Part shown: piece by piece, positions 25,901 to 34,650 of the stretch
Layout: each line of letters begins with the position of its first letter
Numbering within the stretch: position 1 is the first letter of the stretch
NCBI RefSeq assembly: GCF_943913955.1
Contig: NZ_CALUAE010000002.1
Span: forward strand, 62,001-126,000
Origin: Mycolicibacterium bacteremicum
GTDB lineage: Bacteria; Actinomycetota; Actinomycetes; Mycobacteriales; Mycobacteriaceae
Direction: 5' to 3'
DNA length: 64,000 nt
Translations under genes and position numbers: made by a program
The notes under the pieces: generated by a model
Seen by the model: the letters and a program-made list of their open reading frames with translations, nothing else
Told to the model about the DNA's origin: nothing
The model's database searches: none

Positions 25901-27451
25901 GTGACCTTCGAGCCTGAAGAGCCGGAAGAGAACGAACCGAAAGAAGAATGCGGCGTCTTCGGCGTCTGGGCACCTGGCGAGGATGTGGCCAAGCTCACCT
26001 ATTACGGGCTTTATGCGCTGCAACACCGCGGGCAGGAAGCCGCGGGCATCGCCGTCGCGGACGGCTCCCAGGTACTGGTGTTCAAGGATCTCGGGCTGGT
26101 CAGCCAGGTCTTCGACGAGCAGACGCTGGCCGCCATGCACGGCCACGTCGCCGTCGGGCACTGCCGTTACTCGACCACCGGATCCACCACCTGGGAAAAC
26201 GCCCAGCCGGTATTCCGCAACACCGCCGCCGGCACCGGGGTGGCGCTGGGGCACAACGGAAACCTGGTGAACACCGCCGAACTGGCGACCCGGGCCCGCG
26301 AGGCCGGCCTGATCGAGACCCGTGGGGCCCCCGCGGCCACCACCGATTCCGACATCCTGGGCGCGCTGCTGGCCCACGGCGCCGCCGACTCCTCACTCGA
26401 GCAGGCCGCCCTGGAACTGCTGCCGACCGTACGCGGCGCGTTCTGCCTGACCTTCATGGACGAGAACACCCTCTACGCCGCGCGTGACCCGCACGGGGTG
26501 CGCCCGCTGTCGCTGGGGCGGCTGGACCGCGGCTGGGTGGTCGCCTCCGAGACCGCCGCCCTCGACATCGTCGGCGCCTCCTTCGTCCGGGACATCGAAC
26601 CCGGTGAGCTGCTGGCCATCGACGCCGACGGGGTGCGGTCCACCCGCTTCGCGAACCCGACCCCCAAGGGTTGTGTCTTCGAGTACGTCTACCTGGCCCG
26701 CCCGGACAGCGTCATCGGCGGCCGGTCCGTGCACGCCACCCGCGTCGACATCGGGCGGCGGTTGGCCGCCGAGAACCCCGTCGACGCCGATCTCGTCATC
26801 GGTGTACCCGAGTCCGGCATTCCCGCCGCCGTCGGCTACGCCCAGGGTTCGGGCATCGCGTACGGCCAGGGCCTGATGAAGAACGCCTATGTCGGTCGCA
26901 CCTTCATCCAACCCTCGCAGACCATCCGCCAGCTGGGCATCCGGCTCAAGCTGAACCCGCTCAAGGAGGTCATCCGCGGTAAGCGGCTGATCGTCGTGGA
27001 CGACTCGATCGTGCGCGGCAACACCCAGCGGGCGCTGATCCGGATGCTGCGCGAGGCCGGCGCGGTCGAGGTGCATGTGCGGATCGCCTCGCCGCCGGTC
27101 AAATGGCCGTGCTTCTACGGCATCGACTTCGCGACCCCGGCCGAGCTGATCGCCAACTCGGCGAGCAACTCCGCCGATGAGTCGGAGATGCTCGAGGGGG
27201 TGCGCCGTGCCATCGGTGCCGACACCCTGGGCTACATCAGCCACCACGGCATGGTCGCGGCCACCGAGCAGCCCGCCTCACGGTTGTGCTCGGCCTGCTT
27301 CGACGGCCAGTACCCGATCGAGCTACCCGGCGAATCGGCGCTCGGTAAGAACGTCATCGAGCACATGCTGGCCAACGCTGCCCGCAACGGCATCCCGCTG
27401 GAGTCGGCGAAGGCCGGCGGGGACAACGCCGACGCGCTGCGCCGGCCCTAG
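25901..27451 (+). CDS. purF: Amidophosphoribosyltransferase
   Basis: This 516-residue enzyme makes phosphoribosylamine from PRPP and glutamine, the committed step of purine synthesis. Cys17 in EECGVFGVW would be the N-terminal nucleophile after removal of an acidic 16-residue propeptide. The PRPP loop reads RLIVVDDSIVRGNTQ, and QHRGQEAAGIA belongs to the glutaminase domain. Cysteines near SRLCSACFDGQYP fit the iron-sulfur-type PurF of actinobacteria. The stop overlaps the convergent cupin gene. Confidence 0.97.
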   Translation: MTFEPEEPEENEPKEECGVFGVWAPGEDVAKLTYYGLYALQHRGQEAAGIAVADGSQVLVFKDLGLVSQVFDEQTLAAMHGHVAVGHCRYSTTGSTTWENAQPVFRNTAAGTGVALGHNGNLVNTAELATRAREAGLIETRGAPAATTDSDILGALLAHGAADSSLEQAALELLPTVRGAFCLTFMDENTLYAARDPHGVRPLSLGRLDRGWVVASETAALDIVGASFVRDIEPGELLAIDADGVRSTRFANPTPKGCVFEYVYLARPDSVIGGRSVHATRVDIGRRLAAENPVDADLVIGVPESGIPAAVGYAQGSGIAYGQGLMKNAYVGRTFIQPSQTIRQLGIRLKLNPLKEVIRGKRLIVVDDSIVRGNTQRALIRMLREAGAVEVHVRIASPPVKWPCFYGIDFATPAELIANSASNSADESEMLEGVRRAIGADTLGYISHHGMVAATEQPASRLCSACFDGQYPIELPGESALGKNVIEHMLANAARNGIPLESAKAGGDNADALRRP

Positions 27452-27867
27452 CCGGGGCACCCCGGGTCAGGGGCGTCGACCGCCAGCGCGGAACCGGTGG
27501 GCACGATGTAGCCCACCCACATCACCAGCGGGTCGGGGCCCAGATTGCGGCCCATGTGCACATAGCCGGGCCCGGTCGCTTCGGTGATCGGACTGCCGGC
27601 CGGATAGACCCCGTCGACCGCGCAGTTCGCCGAGTAGTGCGTCAGCGTGCCGGACCGCACCACGCCGTACACCTGACCGGGATGCCAGTGCCAGCCGGTG
27701 CTGCCGCCCGGGGCGATGGTCAGCTCCTTGGTGACGTAGTCGGAGCCGTCGCCGTTGGACTGCACCAGGATCCGCGCCTGCACCCCGACCCCCGGGGTGG
27801 CCCCCGCGGTCGGCGCCACCGACACCGCACACACGCCGACGAGCAGGGCCGCACACAATCTGGTCAT
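27448..27867 (-). CDS. Secreted cupin-domain protein
   Basis: This 139-residue protein has a signal peptide (MTRLCAALLVGVCAVSVAPTAGA, cleavage after AGA) and a single cupin with metal-type ligands in STGWHWHPGQVYGVVRSG (two His) and later YVHMGRNLG. A Cys pair (SANCAVDG and DPGCPG) may form a disulfide outside the membrane. Ligand or activity unknown. It lies between purF and purM on the opposite strand. Confidence 0.82.
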   Translation of the reverse strand: MTRLCAALLVGVCAVSVAPTAGATPGVGVQARILVQSNGDGSDYVTKELTIAPGGSTGWHWHPGQVYGVVRSGTLTHYSANCAVDGVYPAGSPITEATGPGYVHMGRNLGPDPLVMWVGYIVPTGSALAVDAPDPGCPG

Positions 27868-27955
27868 GACCGGTCACGCTCTCACAGCGGCGGGGCGGGC
27901 GGGACCGGTCTGCACAATGCGGTGCGCCGACGCTGACCGGGTAGCCTTGGGCGCG

Positions 27956-27985
27956 ATGAGCGAGCTTCAACGGGCGGGTCGCTGA
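27956..27985 (+). CDS. Possible 9-codon leaderless upstream ORF of purM
   Basis: ATG at 27956 opens MSELQRAGR and stops at 27983-27985, one base before the purM ATG. TAGCCT (27942-27947) lies 8 nt before the ATG, so a leaderless transcript could begin here and purM would be reached by reinitiation. No ribosome-binding site is seen directly before purM. Confidence 0.3.
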   Translation: MSELQRAGR

Positions 27986-27986
27986 C

Positions 27987-29063
<1,077 letters not shown>

Positions 29064-29085
29064 TCGGCCGCGGGGCCGGCGCGCG

Positions 29086-29292
29086 TCAGCGGCGCCAGTC
29101 GTCCTCGTCGGCGTAGCGATCGGCGGGTCCACCGAAATCATCGGCGCCGCCGCTGAAGTCGTCGGAGCTGCCGTTGCTGTGACCGCTGTTGGACAGTTCG
29201 CGCTGAAGCCGCTCGAAATCAGTCTCTGGCGTGTTGTATTTCAGGTCTCGAGCAACCTTGGTCTGCTTTGCCTTAGCCCGGCCGCGGCCCAT
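29086..29292 (-). CDS. DUF3073 small conserved protein
   Basis: This 68-residue, highly charged protein begins MGRGRAKAKQTKVARDLKYNTPETDFERLQREL and ends in a Ser/Gly/Asp-rich acidic tail (DDWRR). The basic N terminus and acidic C terminus identify the actinobacterial DUF3073 family (Rv0810c-like). The function is unknown; nucleic-acid binding is possible from the basic half. Confidence 0.9.
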   Translation of the reverse strand: MGRGRAKAKQTKVARDLKYNTPETDFERLQRELSNSGHSNGSSDDFSGGADDFGGPADRYADEDDWRR

Positions 29293-29422
29293 AGGGGACC
29301 CCCTCGCGCAATAACGGAGCGGCCCAACCTGCAGGCGGCTCCGATCTGAGTGTGTTTATTGTCCTGCCGATACTTTACCGTGCCGCGGGGCGGACCGCTG
29401 GTAGGCCCTACCTGGCGCGGTT

Positions 29423-30493
29423 TCAGCGCCCGCTGCGCAGCTTCTCGACCGCCAGCCTGCCCGCCCCGACATGCTCGGTGTCGGGCACGGAGTCGGCCTC
29501 GATGGCCGCGGCCACCGCGATCTGGCCGCCGGTGACCAGCGGTGTGTCGGTGGGGATGCCCCGCTTCACCAGGGCCAGGGCGATGGGGCCGTCGTCGACG
29601 TGGTCGACCACCGTGCCGAGTCGGCCCACGGCGCGGCCGCCGGCCAGCAGCGGATCCCCGGTGATGGGCCGCTCGGTGGAGCCGTCCAGCTGCACCAGCA
29701 CCAGCATGCGGGGCGGTTTACCCAGGTTGTGCACCCGGGCGACGGTCTCCTGCCCGCGGTAGCAGCCCTTGTCCAGGTGCACCGCGCCCAGGCCGGGCCC
29801 GCCGATCCAGCCGACCTCGTGCGGGATGGTGCGCTCGTCGGTGTCCACACCCAACCGCGGGCGCAGCGCGCTCACCCGGTGCGCCTCGTAGGTCCACACC
29901 CCGGCCGATTGCACGCCCACCCCGTGCAGGCGGGCCAGCCAGTCCGCCGCGCTCGCCCGCGGGACCACCAGGTCGTACTCGTCGGCGAACACCGTCCGCA
30001 GGAAGCCGCCGTCGGGCAGGGCCACCGCGGTCCACGGCGCGGTGGGTACGACCAGGCCCAGATCGGCCAGCGCCTTCGGCGCGGCCGGCCCCAGTAGCGA
30101 CAGCACCGCCAGGTCGGCGGGCTCGACCACCACGTCGGCCCAGAACACCATCTTGCGCAGGAACGCCGTCAGCGGTTCGCCGCGCCAGGGCTCGGTGTCC
30201 AGCACGGTGACCCCGTCGAGCTGGGTCTGCAGCCAGTGATCTTCCACACGCCCCTGGCCGTCCAGGCTCAGATTCTCGGCCACCGCGCCGTCGGGTAGCT
30301 CGCTGACGTGCTGGCTGGAGATGGTGTGCAGCCAGCTCTTGCGGTCGCCTCCGGTCAGCGTCAGGGTGGCCCGGTGCGAGCGGTCCACCACCACTGCCGC
30401 GGTGGCTGCGGTGCGTTGCTCGCCGAGCGGATCGCCGTAGTGCCAGATCGCGCCGGCGTCCGGACCTGACTCGGGAGCGGGAACAGCAGACAT
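29423..30493 (-). CDS. ygfZ: YgfZ/GcvT-like folate-binding iron-sulfur repair protein
   Basis: This 356-residue protein helps maintain or assemble iron-sulfur clusters using folate. The diagnostic motif K-G-C-Y-x-G-Q-E is present in DKGCYRGQETVARVHN, and the N-terminal half is GcvT-like (SWLHTISSQHVSELPDGA). Equivalent to Rv0811c. It is divergent from the aminodeoxychorismate-lyase-like gene. TAGCAT lies 6 nt before its ATG on the minus strand, again a leaderless arrangement. Confidence 0.92.
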   Translation of the reverse strand: MSAVPAPESGPDAGAIWHYGDPLGEQRTAATAAVVVDRSHRATLTLTGGDRKSWLHTISSQHVSELPDGAVAENLSLDGQGRVEDHWLQTQLDGVTVLDTEPWRGEPLTAFLRKMVFWADVVVEPADLAVLSLLGPAAPKALADLGLVVPTAPWTAVALPDGGFLRTVFADEYDLVVPRASAADWLARLHGVGVQSAGVWTYEAHRVSALRPRLGVDTDERTIPHEVGWIGGPGLGAVHLDKGCYRGQETVARVHNLGKPPRMLVLVQLDGSTERPITGDPLLAGGRAVGRLGTVVDHVDDGPIALALVKRGIPTDTPLVTGGQIAVAAAIEADSVPDTEHVGAGRLAVEKLRSGR

Positions 30494-30525
30494 GCAGCCA
30501 TGCTACGGCCGCTACGCTTCCCCGG

Positions 30526-31323
30526 ATGGCCCCCCGATCCGCCGATGTGGTGGTGACCCTGGACGGCACCGTGCGGGCGCCCGAGGACCCGCTGGTGTGC
30601 CCGGTCGATCCCATGCTGACCCGCGGTGCCGGGGTGTTCGAGACCATGCTCGTACGGGCCGGGGCGCCCTGCCTGCTCGACGATCACCTGGACCGGCTGG
30701 CCGCATCGTCGGCGGCGGTCGGGCTGCCCGTGCCCGACCCCGCCCGATGGCGGGCGGCCGTGGCCGCAGCGGTGGCGCGCTGGGCCGGCGACGGCGTGCT
30801 GCGGCTGGTGCACGGGCCGCGGACATCGTTCGTGACGGTCGCGGATCTGCCGGAGCGTGCCCTGCGCGCGCGGCGCGACGGGGTGGCGGCGATCACCCTC
30901 GATCCCGGTCCACGCGGCCCGCTCACACGGGCGAAATCACTGTCCTATGCCGCGAACTCGGCGGCGCTGCGGGAGGCGCAACGCCGCGGCGCGGACGATG
31001 TCATCTACGTCGACGCGGCGGGTGCGGTGCTGGAGGGGCCCCGCTCATCGGTCGTGATCGCTATGGGCGAAACCCTGGTGAGTCCGCCCCCGGCGGTGCT
31101 ACCGATCCTGCCGGGGACCACCGTCGCTGCCGTGTTCGCAGCGGCCGCCGACTGCGTCTACCGGCCGCTGCGCGTCACGGATCTTATTGCCGCTCAGGGG
31201 GTTTGGTTGGTTTCCGCGGTGACGCTGGCTGCCCGGGTGCACACACTCGACGGCGTCGCGCTGGCCGACGCGCCGCGCGCAACCGAGATGATCCGGCTCA
31301 TCGATACCGCCATCGCCCGCTAA
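30526..31323 (+). CDS. Aminodeoxychorismate lyase-like PLP enzyme (class IV aminotransferase)
   Basis: This 265-residue fold-type IV PLP enzyme carries the Schiff-base Lys in RAKSLSYAANSAAL, an N-terminal GAGVFETMLVRAG, and YVDAAGAVLEGPRSSVV for cofactor binding. By neighbourhood (Rv0812) and length it could be PabC of p-aminobenzoate synthesis or a D-amino-acid/branched-chain aminotransferase; the sequence alone does not decide. TACGCT lies 7 nt before the ATG, suggesting a leaderless start. Confidence 0.85.
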   Translation: MAPRSADVVVTLDGTVRAPEDPLVCPVDPMLTRGAGVFETMLVRAGAPCLLDDHLDRLAASSAAVGLPVPDPARWRAAVAAAVARWAGDGVLRLVHGPRTSFVTVADLPERALRARRDGVAAITLDPGPRGPLTRAKSLSYAANSAALREAQRRGADDVIYVDAAGAVLEGPRSSVVIAMGETLVSPPPAVLPILPGTTVAAVFAAAADCVYRPLRVTDLIAAQGVWLVSAVTLAARVHTLDGVALADAPRATEMIRLIDTAIAR

Positions 31324-31350
31324 ATCGGTTGTCGGACCCCGGTTTCGGGA

Positions 31351-31571
31351 GTACGGTCGGCCGTACACAAGAAGGGAGGTGGTCCGAGAAATTGATAGAC
31401 ATACGGACAAGTGAGGTGGCTGCTAGCTAGCAGCACCAGGAGTGTGACGAGCTTCTTGGCTCTTCGCACACGCGTTTCGCGCAACCTGCGAGCGCTGGCG
31501 AATCCCAAGCAGCCACCCGGCCCCCGAGCCCTTGGTTGGTCCAACCAAGATCAAACGGCTCGGGGGCTGCT
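31351..31571 (+). ncRNA. Candidate structured RNA or attenuator
   Basis: No long protein gene fits this stretch, but it holds many nested complementary segments: GTACGG/CCGTAC (31351-31366), AGAAGGGAGGTGGTCC (31370-31385, almost fully complementary to the 16S rRNA 3' end), GTCCG/CGGAC, a 16-bp palindrome GCTGCTAGCTAGCAGC (31419-31434), GTGTG/CACAC (31442-31471), and a large terminal hairpin. GGTGGCTGCT (31415-31424) can pair with the palindrome's own right arm or with AGCAGCCACC (31508-31517), which itself can pair with GGCTGCT (31565-31571). Such competing pairings are typical of attenuators. A 12-residue ORF (TTG 31392 to TAG 31430, ending RTSEVAAS) lies inside. I do not recognise a named RNA family. 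Confidence 0.5.
31520..31567. terminator. Double hairpin, probable bidirectional terminator
   Basis: Outer arms GCCCCCGAGCC (31520-31530) and GGCTCGGGGGC (31557-31567) pair over 11 bp. Within the loop CTTGGTTGG (31531-31539) pairs with CCAACCAAG (31541-31549). It lies between convergent genes and has no T tract, as usual in mycobacteria. Confidence 0.65.
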
Positions 31572-31583
31572 CCGTTTCCGGGG

Positions 31584-31919
31584 TCAGCGAGCGGGCGGTT
31601 CCGGCGCCAGTGAGGCGCACGCCTGGTGTGCCTGAGCCCAGGTCTCCTGGTCGATTCCCGGCGGCGCGGGCGGTGCCTCACCCGCAGCATGCGGCGGCGG
31701 GCCCGACGGCGGCGGACCGGCCGGAGCGCCCTCGGGAGGCGGACCGTCTTGGCCGCCCTGTGGTGGTGCCGGGATGTCGTGTTCGGTCAGACAGGCGGAG
31801 AACGCGTCACCGCCGGGCGAGGCGGCGACGGTCGTGCTCGACGAGCAGCCGACCAGACCGGCGGTCAGGGCGGTTGCGGTGACACCGAGGACGGCGATGC
31901 GCAGCGACAAGGGTTTCAT
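31584..31919 (-). CDS. Proline-rich lipoprotein of unknown function
   Basis: This 111-residue protein has a signal sequence ending in the lipobox GLVGC (Cys25), a short conserved-looking segment with two Cys (FSACLTEHD and HQACASL), and a Pro/Gly/Ala-rich linker from about residue 50 to 85. It should be anchored on the outer face of the membrane. No family recognised. It follows the nitrobindin-like gene on the same strand after about 63 bp. Confidence 0.72.
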   Translation of the reverse strand: MKPLSLRIAVLGVTATALTAGLVGCSSSTTVAASPGGDAFSACLTEHDIPAPPQGGQDGPPPEGAPAGPPPSGPPPHAAGEAPPAPPGIDQETWAQAHQACASLAPEPPAR

Positions 31920-31982
31920 GCCCGCGACGCTACGAACGTGGCATGGGCAGCGCTTAGCAGCGACGTGGGCGCGCGCTGTGAG

Positions 31983-32651
31983 TCAGCCGATGAAGCGGGT
32001 GAGGCGCGCCGACAGATGCGGGACCAGCCCACCGTCGGCGTCGACGCGCTCCTCGACGTAGGCCAGATCGCCGCCCTCGACGATGCCGTACAGCCGCTTG
32101 GCGCCACCGACGAGTTCACCGGACTTGCTGCGCGCCAGCGCGTCGGTGGCCAGCTCCCAGGACGCCTGGTTGAGCGGGCTGCCGTAGAAGAGTTCGATGA
32201 ACCCCGACGAGTGGGCCAGCAGCAGTTCGATGGCCTGGGTCTCGTCGGGATCGGCCGGGTCGCTGACGAAGCGCCAGAAACCGGTCTCGCGCAGGCTGGG
32301 ACCCAGATAGTCGCCGGTCTCCGACAGCCGCCACGACCGGGAATCCCAGGTCAGATAGTCATTGCCGTCATGGGAGACGATGATCTGCTGGCCGAAGCGG
32401 TAGTCGCCCTCGGCGTCGCGGCCCTCGCCCTCGCCGCGCCACACACCGACCAGCGGCAACAGCGCCAATAGTCGACCGTCGAGATCGGCGCCCTCGCGCA
32501 GATTCGCGGTGTCCGCGGGAATCGGGAGGTCGTCGAAGGCAGGGATGTTGCGGGCCGCGGTCACCTTGGCCCGTTCGGCCGCAGCCGCTACCGCCCGGTC
32601 GCCCGAGCCGGGCGCGACCGACTCGCCGTCCGAAGGCGTCGGGCCGCTCAC
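31983..32651 (-). CDS. Nitrobindin-like heme-binding beta-barrel protein (Rv0813c-like)
   Basis: This 222-residue protein has a low-complexity N-terminal extension (about 60 residues) and a C-terminal 10-strand barrel beginning LLPLVGVWRGEGEG, the DUF1794/nitrobindin signature. Mycobacterial relatives bind ferric heme and react with nitric oxide or peroxynitrite. GTG 32651 is chosen because it overlaps the stop of the preceding 32-residue membrane ORF (GTGA). The shared operon suggests a membrane partner. Confidence 0.87.
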   Translation of the reverse strand: MSGPTPSDGESVAPGSGDRAVAAAAERAKVTAARNIPAFDDLPIPADTANLREGADLDGRLLALLPLVGVWRGEGEGRDAEGDYRFGQQIIVSHDGNDYLTWDSRSWRLSETGDYLGPSLRETGFWRFVSDPADPDETQAIELLLAHSSGFIELFYGSPLNQASWELATDALARSKSGELVGGAKRLYGIVEGGDLAYVEERVDADGGLVPHLSARLTRFIG

Positions 32652-32746
32652 CCCTCGTCGGTGACGAGCCGGTAGACGGCGTACAGCGCGAACCACGTGA
32701 TGACGACGACGGCCACCACGAGCAGAAATTCGAAGAACAGCACCAC
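32648..32746 (-). CDS. 32-residue single-pass membrane protein
   Basis: GTG 32746 opens a 32-residue frame that reads VVLFFEFLLVVAVVVITWFA, then LYAVYRLVTDEG. It forms one hydrophobic helix followed by a short basic and acidic tail. AGGATC lies 6-7 nt before the start. The stop codon overlaps the start of the nitrobindin-like gene (GTGA), a strong sign of genuine translation. It is too small for routine gene calling. Function unknown; it could anchor or regulate the heme protein encoded next. Confidence 0.7.
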   Translation of the reverse strand: MVLFFEFLLVVAVVVITWFALYAVYRLVTDEG

Positions 32747-32768
32747 GAGAATGATCCTAACCGCCGAC

Positions 32769-32806
32769 GGTCACCGCGCTCGAGTCGAGGCCCGGGCGCG
32801 GTGACC
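32769..32806. terminator. Hairpin terminator after sseC
   Basis: GGTCACCGCGC (32769-32779) and GCGCGGTGACC (32796-32806) are perfect 11-bp arms with a 16-nt loop. They separate the end of the sulfur operon from the next minus-strand operon. Confidence 0.7.
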
Positions 32807-32816
32807 ACCGTGCTGC

Positions 32817-33119
32817 TCAGGCGACCTTGACGTCGACCTCGTGGATGCCGGCACCGGTCGGGCTGATGCTGGCGTCACCGTTGCCGGCGGGCGACAGCGC
32901 GCGCAGCGTCCAGCTGCCCGGCGCCGCGAAGAACCGGAAGTCACCGGTGGCCGACGCGACGACCTCGGCGGTGAACTCGTCCGAGCCGTCCAGCAGCCGT
33001 ACGAAGGCGCCGCCCACGGCCTGGCCGGAACCGTCGACCACACGACCGGTGATGACGGTTTCCTTCTCCAGGTCGACGCCGGCGGGCAACGTCAGTCCTT
33101 GTTTCGGGGCAGAGCACAT
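32817..33119 (-). CDS. sseC: DUF1416 protein SseC
   Basis: This 100-residue protein starts MCSAPKQGLTLPAGVDLEKETVITG and has a transthyretin-like beta sandwich pattern (GRVVDGSGQAVGGAFVRLLDGSDEF). It is the standard partner downstream of mycobacterial thiosulfate sulfurtransferase (Rv0814c-type). Its role in sulfur transfer is not established. ATG 33119 lies one base after the sseA stop, so the genes are coupled; the longer frame start is inside sseA. Confidence 0.9.
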   Translation of the reverse strand: MCSAPKQGLTLPAGVDLEKETVITGRVVDGSGQAVGGAFVRLLDGSDEFTAEVVASATGDFRFFAAPGSWTLRALSPAGNGDASISPTGAGIHEVDVKVA

Positions 33120-33120
33120 A

Positions 33121-33954
33121 TCAACTTCCCAACTCGATCGGGGCACCCACCAGGGAGCCGTATTCCGTCCAACTACCGTCGTAGTTCTTGACGTTCTTGT
33201 GGCCGAGCAGCTCCTGCAGCACGAACCAGGTGTGCGAGGACCGCTCGCCGATGCGGCAGTAGGCGATGGTCAGCTTGTCGCCGTCCAGGCCCGCCTCGGC
33301 GTAGAGCTTGGCCAGGTCCTCATCCGACTTGAAGGTGCCGTCCTCGTTGGCCGCCTTGCTCCACGGCACGTTGATGGCGGTGGGGATGTGACCGGCGCGC
33401 TGGCTCTGCTCCTGCGGCAGATGCGCCGGGGCGAGGATCTTGCCGGAGAACTCGTCGGGGGAGCGCACGTCCACCAGGTTCTTCTCACCGATGGCGGCGA
33501 TGACCTCGTCACGGAAGGCGCGGATATCGTTGTTGGGCGCCTTGGCCGAGTAGGTGGTGGCGGCGCGGTCTTTGACCTCGGTCACCAGGGGGCGGCCGTC
33601 GAGCTCCCACTTCTTGCGTCCGCCGTCGAGCAGCTTGACGTTCTCGTGGCCGTACAGCTTGAAGTACCAGTAGGCGTAGGCGGCGAACCAGTTGTTGTTG
33701 CCGCCGTAGAGGATGACGGTGTCATCGTTGGCGATGCCCTTGTCCGACAGCAGCTTCGAGAACTGCTCCTGGTCGACGAAATCGCGCTTGACCTGATCCT
33801 GGAGCTCGGTCTTCCAGTCGATGCGGACGGCGCCGGCGATGTGCCCGCCCTCATAGGCGGAGGTGTCCTCGTCGACCTCGACGAACACCGTGTTCGGTGC
33901 GTCGAGATTGCTCTCGGCCCAGTCGGTGGAGACCAGGACGTCGGAGCGTGCCAT
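33121..33954 (-). CDS. sseA: Thiosulfate sulfurtransferase (two-domain rhodanese)
   Basis: This 277-residue rhodanese transfers sulfane sulfur from thiosulfate to thiol acceptors. The catalytic Cys233 is in IAYCRIGERSSHTW. The N-terminal inactive rhodanese domain contains VFVEVDEDTSAYEGGHIAGAVRIDW. It equals CysA2/CysA3 of mycobacteria. AAAGGA precedes the ATG. The operon starts with a polycysteine leader peptide, so expression should rise when cysteine is short. Confidence 0.95.
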   Translation of the reverse strand: MARSDVLVSTDWAESNLDAPNTVFVEVDEDTSAYEGGHIAGAVRIDWKTELQDQVKRDFVDQEQFSKLLSDKGIANDDTVILYGGNNNWFAAYAYWYFKLYGHENVKLLDGGRKKWELDGRPLVTEVKDRAATTYSAKAPNNDIRAFRDEVIAAIGEKNLVDVRSPDEFSGKILAPAHLPQEQSQRAGHIPTAINVPWSKAANEDGTFKSDEDLAKLYAEAGLDGDKLTIAYCRIGERSSHTWFVLQELLGHKNVKNYDGSWTEYGSLVGAPIELGS

Positions 33955-33984
33955 GAAGTATTCCTTTCGGTTGAACTACGGGGG

Positions 33985-34437
33985 TCAAGCGGGAACGCGG
34001 CGGAACCGCGCGACGAGCGGGTAGATCTGGCAGCCCAGGCAGATGCCGAAGGCCGCGTTGAGAAACGCTGCGAACAGCGCGAAGGCGGTGGCCACCAGGC
34101 CGACCGCCGGTGCGCCCAGGGCGAAGCCCAGCGTCCCGACGAGTGCGAAGACGAATCCGACGAGCTGGGCGAACTTCAGTGGCGGGACCGGTTCGGTCTC
34201 GGTGGCCGGGCCCCGACGCGGGGCGATCAGCGCGGCGTAGACCCTGCCGTAGGGGTGGCGGCGCGTACCCAGGGTGGCGCCGACGGCGAACACCAGGGTC
34301 TGCAGCCCGAGGATGACCGCCGCGGCGGGGACGCTGAGCCCCGAGACGACGAGCGTGACGATCAGCACCGCGGTGGTGACCCAGGCGACGAACCGCGGAC
34401 CGCGGACGTCCACCTGGTCGACCTGATCGATTGGCAT
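33985..34437 (-). CDS. DUF4395 integral membrane protein
   Basis: This 150-residue protein has four hydrophobic helices and a Cys pair (GICLGCQIYPL) close to the C terminus. DUF4395 proteins are common next to rhodanese and thioredoxin genes, and a role in sulfur or thiol handling at the membrane is plausible from context only. The long frame begins upstream, but ATG 34437 has AGGAG at proper spacing. First full-size gene after the polycysteine leader. Confidence 0.85.
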   Translation of the reverse strand: MPIDQVDQVDVRGPRFVAWVTTAVLIVTLVVSGLSVPAAAVILGLQTLVFAVGATLGTRRHPYGRVYAALIAPRRGPATETEPVPPLKFAQLVGFVFALVGTLGFALGAPAVGLVATAFALFAAFLNAAFGICLGCQIYPLVARFRRVPA

Positions 34438-34528
34438 GTGCGTGCTCCTGTTGCTTGGCTGGACCGGATTGGGGCAGGCCACGAGGGCGCCTCCGAGAGC
34501 ATGCGCACCAGAAAACGGGTGCGGCTAC

Positions 34529-34621
34529 TCAGCAGCTACGACAACAACAGCAACAACCCGCGGTGCGGCACAGATCGACTGTGCGGCGTTTCGTGAGCAG
34601 CAGCTCAAGACGGGCGGTCAC
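34529..34621 (-). CDS. Polycysteine leaderless leader peptide (cysteine attenuator)
   Basis: GTG 34621 to TGA 34529 encodes 30 residues starting VTARLELLLTKRRTVDL and ending CRTAGCCCCCRSC, with five cysteines in a row. This matches the polycysteine leader peptides described in mycobacteria, where slow reading of Cys codons when cysteine is scarce raises expression of the following sulfur genes. TATTGT (34629-34634) lies 7 nt before the GTG, so the mRNA should be leaderless. The operon DUF4395-sseA-sseC follows after 91 nt. Confidence 0.88.
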   Translation of the reverse strand: MTARLELLLTKRRTVDLCRTAGCCCCCRSC

Positions 34622-34628
34622 GTCGGAC

Positions 34629-34634
34629 ACAATA
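34629..34634 (-). promoter_or_regulatory. -10 box of the sulfur operon leader
   Basis: On the minus strand TATTGT ends 7 nt before the leader GTG. A -35 element is weak (TTGGCC, 19 bp upstream). The first upstream GTG (34630) overlaps the -10 box, which is why the second GTG is taken as the start. Confidence 0.6.
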
Positions 34635-34650
34635 CCCGCACCCACCGCCG

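Noticed and set aside
31411..31635. 74-residue plus-strand frame inside the candidate RNA element
   Set aside because: Its start is too far from the strong Shine-Dalgarno-like stretch and the frame runs through two large hairpins and into the antisense of a lipoprotein gene.
32827..34596. 589-residue plus-strand frame across the sulfur operon
   Set aside because: The minus strand carries sseC, sseA, DUF4395 and the polycysteine leader with overlaps and ribosome-binding sites; the plus frame is a composition artefact.
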